From assembly GCA_027080315.1 (NCBI GenBank), contig JALWSI010000098.1, forward strand, positions 1 to 6,830: a DNA stretch of 6,830 nt, read 5' to 3'. This document shows, one piece after another, positions 5,645-6,830 of the stretch. The DNA comes from a bacterium (GTDB taxonomy: Bacteria; Thermosulfidibacterota; Thermosulfidibacteria; Thermosulfidibacterales; JALWSI01). The translations under genes and the position numbers were made by a program. The notes beneath the pieces are model-generated. The model was given only the letters and a program-made list of their open reading frames with translations, was not told the origin of the DNA and made no database searches. Each line of letters begins with the position of its first letter. The stretch's first letter is position 1.

Positions 5645-6097
5645 ATGAGCGAACTTACCGCTGAAATAAAGAACATCTGGGGAGAAGCAGTGTTGGAGAG
5701 CAGGGAGTTCAGGGGTGAGGAAACCTTGGTGATATCCTCTGACAGTATATTAGAGATTGCTAACTACCTTAAAGATAAAGGGTTCACTTTTTTGGTGGAT
5801 CTGTGTGGCGTGGATCTTGGCGTCAACGAAGAACCAAGGTTTCAAGTGGTCTACTTGGTACGAAACATGGAAACCACCCAACAGCTAAGACTTGTTGTGA
5901 AGCTTCCTGCTGAGAATCCCGAGGTAGTCACAGTTTCCACTGTGTGGCCCACTGCAAACTGGCACGAAAGAGAGGCCTACGATATGTACGGTATCATTTT
6001 TAAAGATCATCCTTACCTGAAACGCCTCTATCTCGCTCCAGACTTTGAGGGGTATCCCTTGCGCAAAGACTATCCCGTTGAAGGATACGAGGAGTGA
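5645..6097 (+). CDS. nuoC: NADH-quinone oxidoreductase subunit C (complex I, 30-kDa family)
   Basis: NuoC is a peripheral-arm subunit that packs against NuoD and NuoB; it carries no cofactor. From ATG 5645 it has 150 residues, a short but common length when nuoC is separate from nuoD. The signature WPTANWHEREAYDMYGIIFKDHPYLKRLYLAPDFEG begins at Trp101 and is followed by YPLRKDYP at 137-144. These two blocks identify the family securely. The N-terminal half (about 1-95) has the expected mixed alpha/beta pattern, including DLCGVDLGV. It begins 11 bases after the nuoB stop and ends 5 bases before nuoD. A start at GTG 5636 would add three residues but would use the Shine-Dalgarno site as coding sequence. 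Confidence 0.96.
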   Translation: MSELTAEIKNIWGEAVLESREFRGEETLVISSDSILEIANYLKDKGFTFLVDLCGVDLGVNEEPRFQVVYLVRNMETTQQLRLVVKLPAENPEVVTVSTVWPTANWHEREAYDMYGIIFKDHPYLKRLYLAPDFEGYPLRKDYPVEGYEE

Positions 6098-6102
6098 ACG
6101 CC

Positions 6103-6830
6103 ATGGGTACTCTGGGTGTGGTTCAGGAGATTGAAGACAAGAATCACATGGTCCTGAATATGGGGCCTCAGCATCCCAGTACCCACGGGGTGCTTAGGGT
6201 GATTCTGGAGCTTGATGGAGAAACCGTTGTCAATGCAGAACCGGTTGTTGGGTATCTGCACAGAGGTATTGAGAAGCTGGCAGAAGATAGAACCTACCAC
6301 CAGGTCATTCCCCTGCCTGACCGCATGGACTATTTGGCTCCTCTTTCCAACAATCTTGCCTATGTGCTGGCGGTAGAGAAGCTGTTTGGCATAGAACCTC
6401 CTGAAAGAGCCAAGGTGATTCGGGTGATGCTAACCGAGCTCACCCGAATTGGAAGCCATCTAATCTGGCTTGGAACCCACGCCATGGACATTGGAGCCGC
6501 AACCGTGTTTCTCTACACCTTCCGCGAGCGTGAGATCACCTACGAGCTTCTGGAGATGGTTGCTGGGGTTAGAATGCACCAGAGCTACTTCAGGATAGGC
6601 GGCCTGCGTCAGGATCTGCCTGAGGGCTTTTTGGAAAGGTTAAAGGATTTCATAGACATCTTCCCCAAGAAGATGGAAGAGTACGAAGGGCTGCTCACCA
6701 ACAACAAGATATGGAGAGAACGTACCGAGGGAGTCGGGGTTCTCTCTGCCGAAGACGCCATTGCCTTGGGGGCTACAGGTCCTGTGCTCAGGGGCTCCGG
6801 GGTTAAGTGGGACATAAGAAAGGCCTATCC
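6103..6830 (+). CDS. nuoD: NADH-quinone oxidoreductase subunit D (complex I, 49-kDa family), 3' end outside window
   Basis: NuoD forms most of the quinone-binding pocket with NuoB and descends from the large subunit of [NiFe] hydrogenases. The frame is open from ATG 6103 to the window edge, giving 242 codons of the usual 370-400. GAGGAG (6089-6094) lies 8 bases upstream. The motif GPQHPSTHGVLR holds His28 and RMDY holds Tyr77, matching the quinone head-group residues His38 and Tyr87 of Thermus Nqo4. GYLHRGIEKLAEDRTY (50-65), RIGSHLIWLGTHAMDIGA and RIGGLRQDLPEGF are also typical. The hydrogenase NiFe-binding CxxC is not seen in the N-terminal region: its place is GYLHRGIEK, as in true NuoD. 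The C-terminal part and any nuoE-N genes lie downstream, so the presence of an NADH-oxidising module cannot be judged. Confidence 0.97.
   Translation, partial: MGTLGVVQEIEDKNHMVLNMGPQHPSTHGVLRVILELDGETVVNAEPVVGYLHRGIEKLAEDRTYHQVIPLPDRMDYLAPLSNNLAYVLAVEKLFGIEPPERAKVIRVMLTELTRIGSHLIWLGTHAMDIGAATVFLYTFREREITYELLEMVAGVRMHQSYFRIGGLRQDLPEGFLERLKDFIDIFPKKMEEYEGLLTNNKIWRERTEGVGVLSAEDAIALGATGPVLRGSGVKWDIRKAY

Overview
The window is bacterial chromosomal DNA, densely coded with every gene on the + strand. The proteins are all clearly bacterial: release factor 1, an HU/IHF-family protein, ComEC, and complex I subunits NuoA to NuoD as separate polypeptides. Base composition is near balanced, arginine is often encoded by AGA/AGG, and Shine-Dalgarno sites are strong and purine-rich. 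ThyX in place of ThyA, a family of radical-SAM proteins frequent in anaerobes, and separate nuoC and nuoD (not the fused nuoCD of enterics) fit an anaerobic or thermophilic lineage such as Desulfobacterota-like or Firmicutes-like bacteria. The phylum cannot be fixed from this sequence alone.

Region 1 (1-3444) is a tightly packed cluster: the 3' end of thyX, prfA, an HU/IHF-family gene and comEC. Each junction is a 4-base start/stop overlap (ATGA, ATGA, TTGA), so the four reading frames are probably co-transcribed and translationally coupled. Their roles are dTMP synthesis, translation termination, nucleoid architecture and DNA uptake. The ComEC protein keeps its membrane competence core, but its C-terminal domain has no recognisable metal-binding motif.

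Region 2 (3445-4412) has a 62-base gap and then a stand-alone radical-SAM gene of unknown substrate with an unusual but family-typical C-x4-C-x2-C cluster motif.

Region 3 (4413-4722) is 310 bases without a convincing gene. It holds a diverged 29-base direct repeat (25/29 identical) with copies 153 bases apart. Each copy contains TTGTGAA and ends in the -35-like TTGAC. Read as codons, the copies also begin two tiny similar peptides, so they may be duplicated promoter modules or relic gene starts. Mutually exclusive hairpins lie between the copies. This is the least explained part of the window.

Region 4 (4723-6830) is the start of a nuo operon, nuoA-nuoB-nuoC-nuoD, with nuoD cut by the window edge. 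Together these encode the peripheral-arm connecting module (NuoB, C, D; cluster N2 and the quinone site) and one membrane subunit (NuoA) of a respiratory complex I-type enzyme. Key ligands and quinone-site residues are intact. I see no RNA gene, CRISPR array, insertion sequence or phage gene. The window is mostly ordinary core-genome content, and I found no strong case for a wholly new system.
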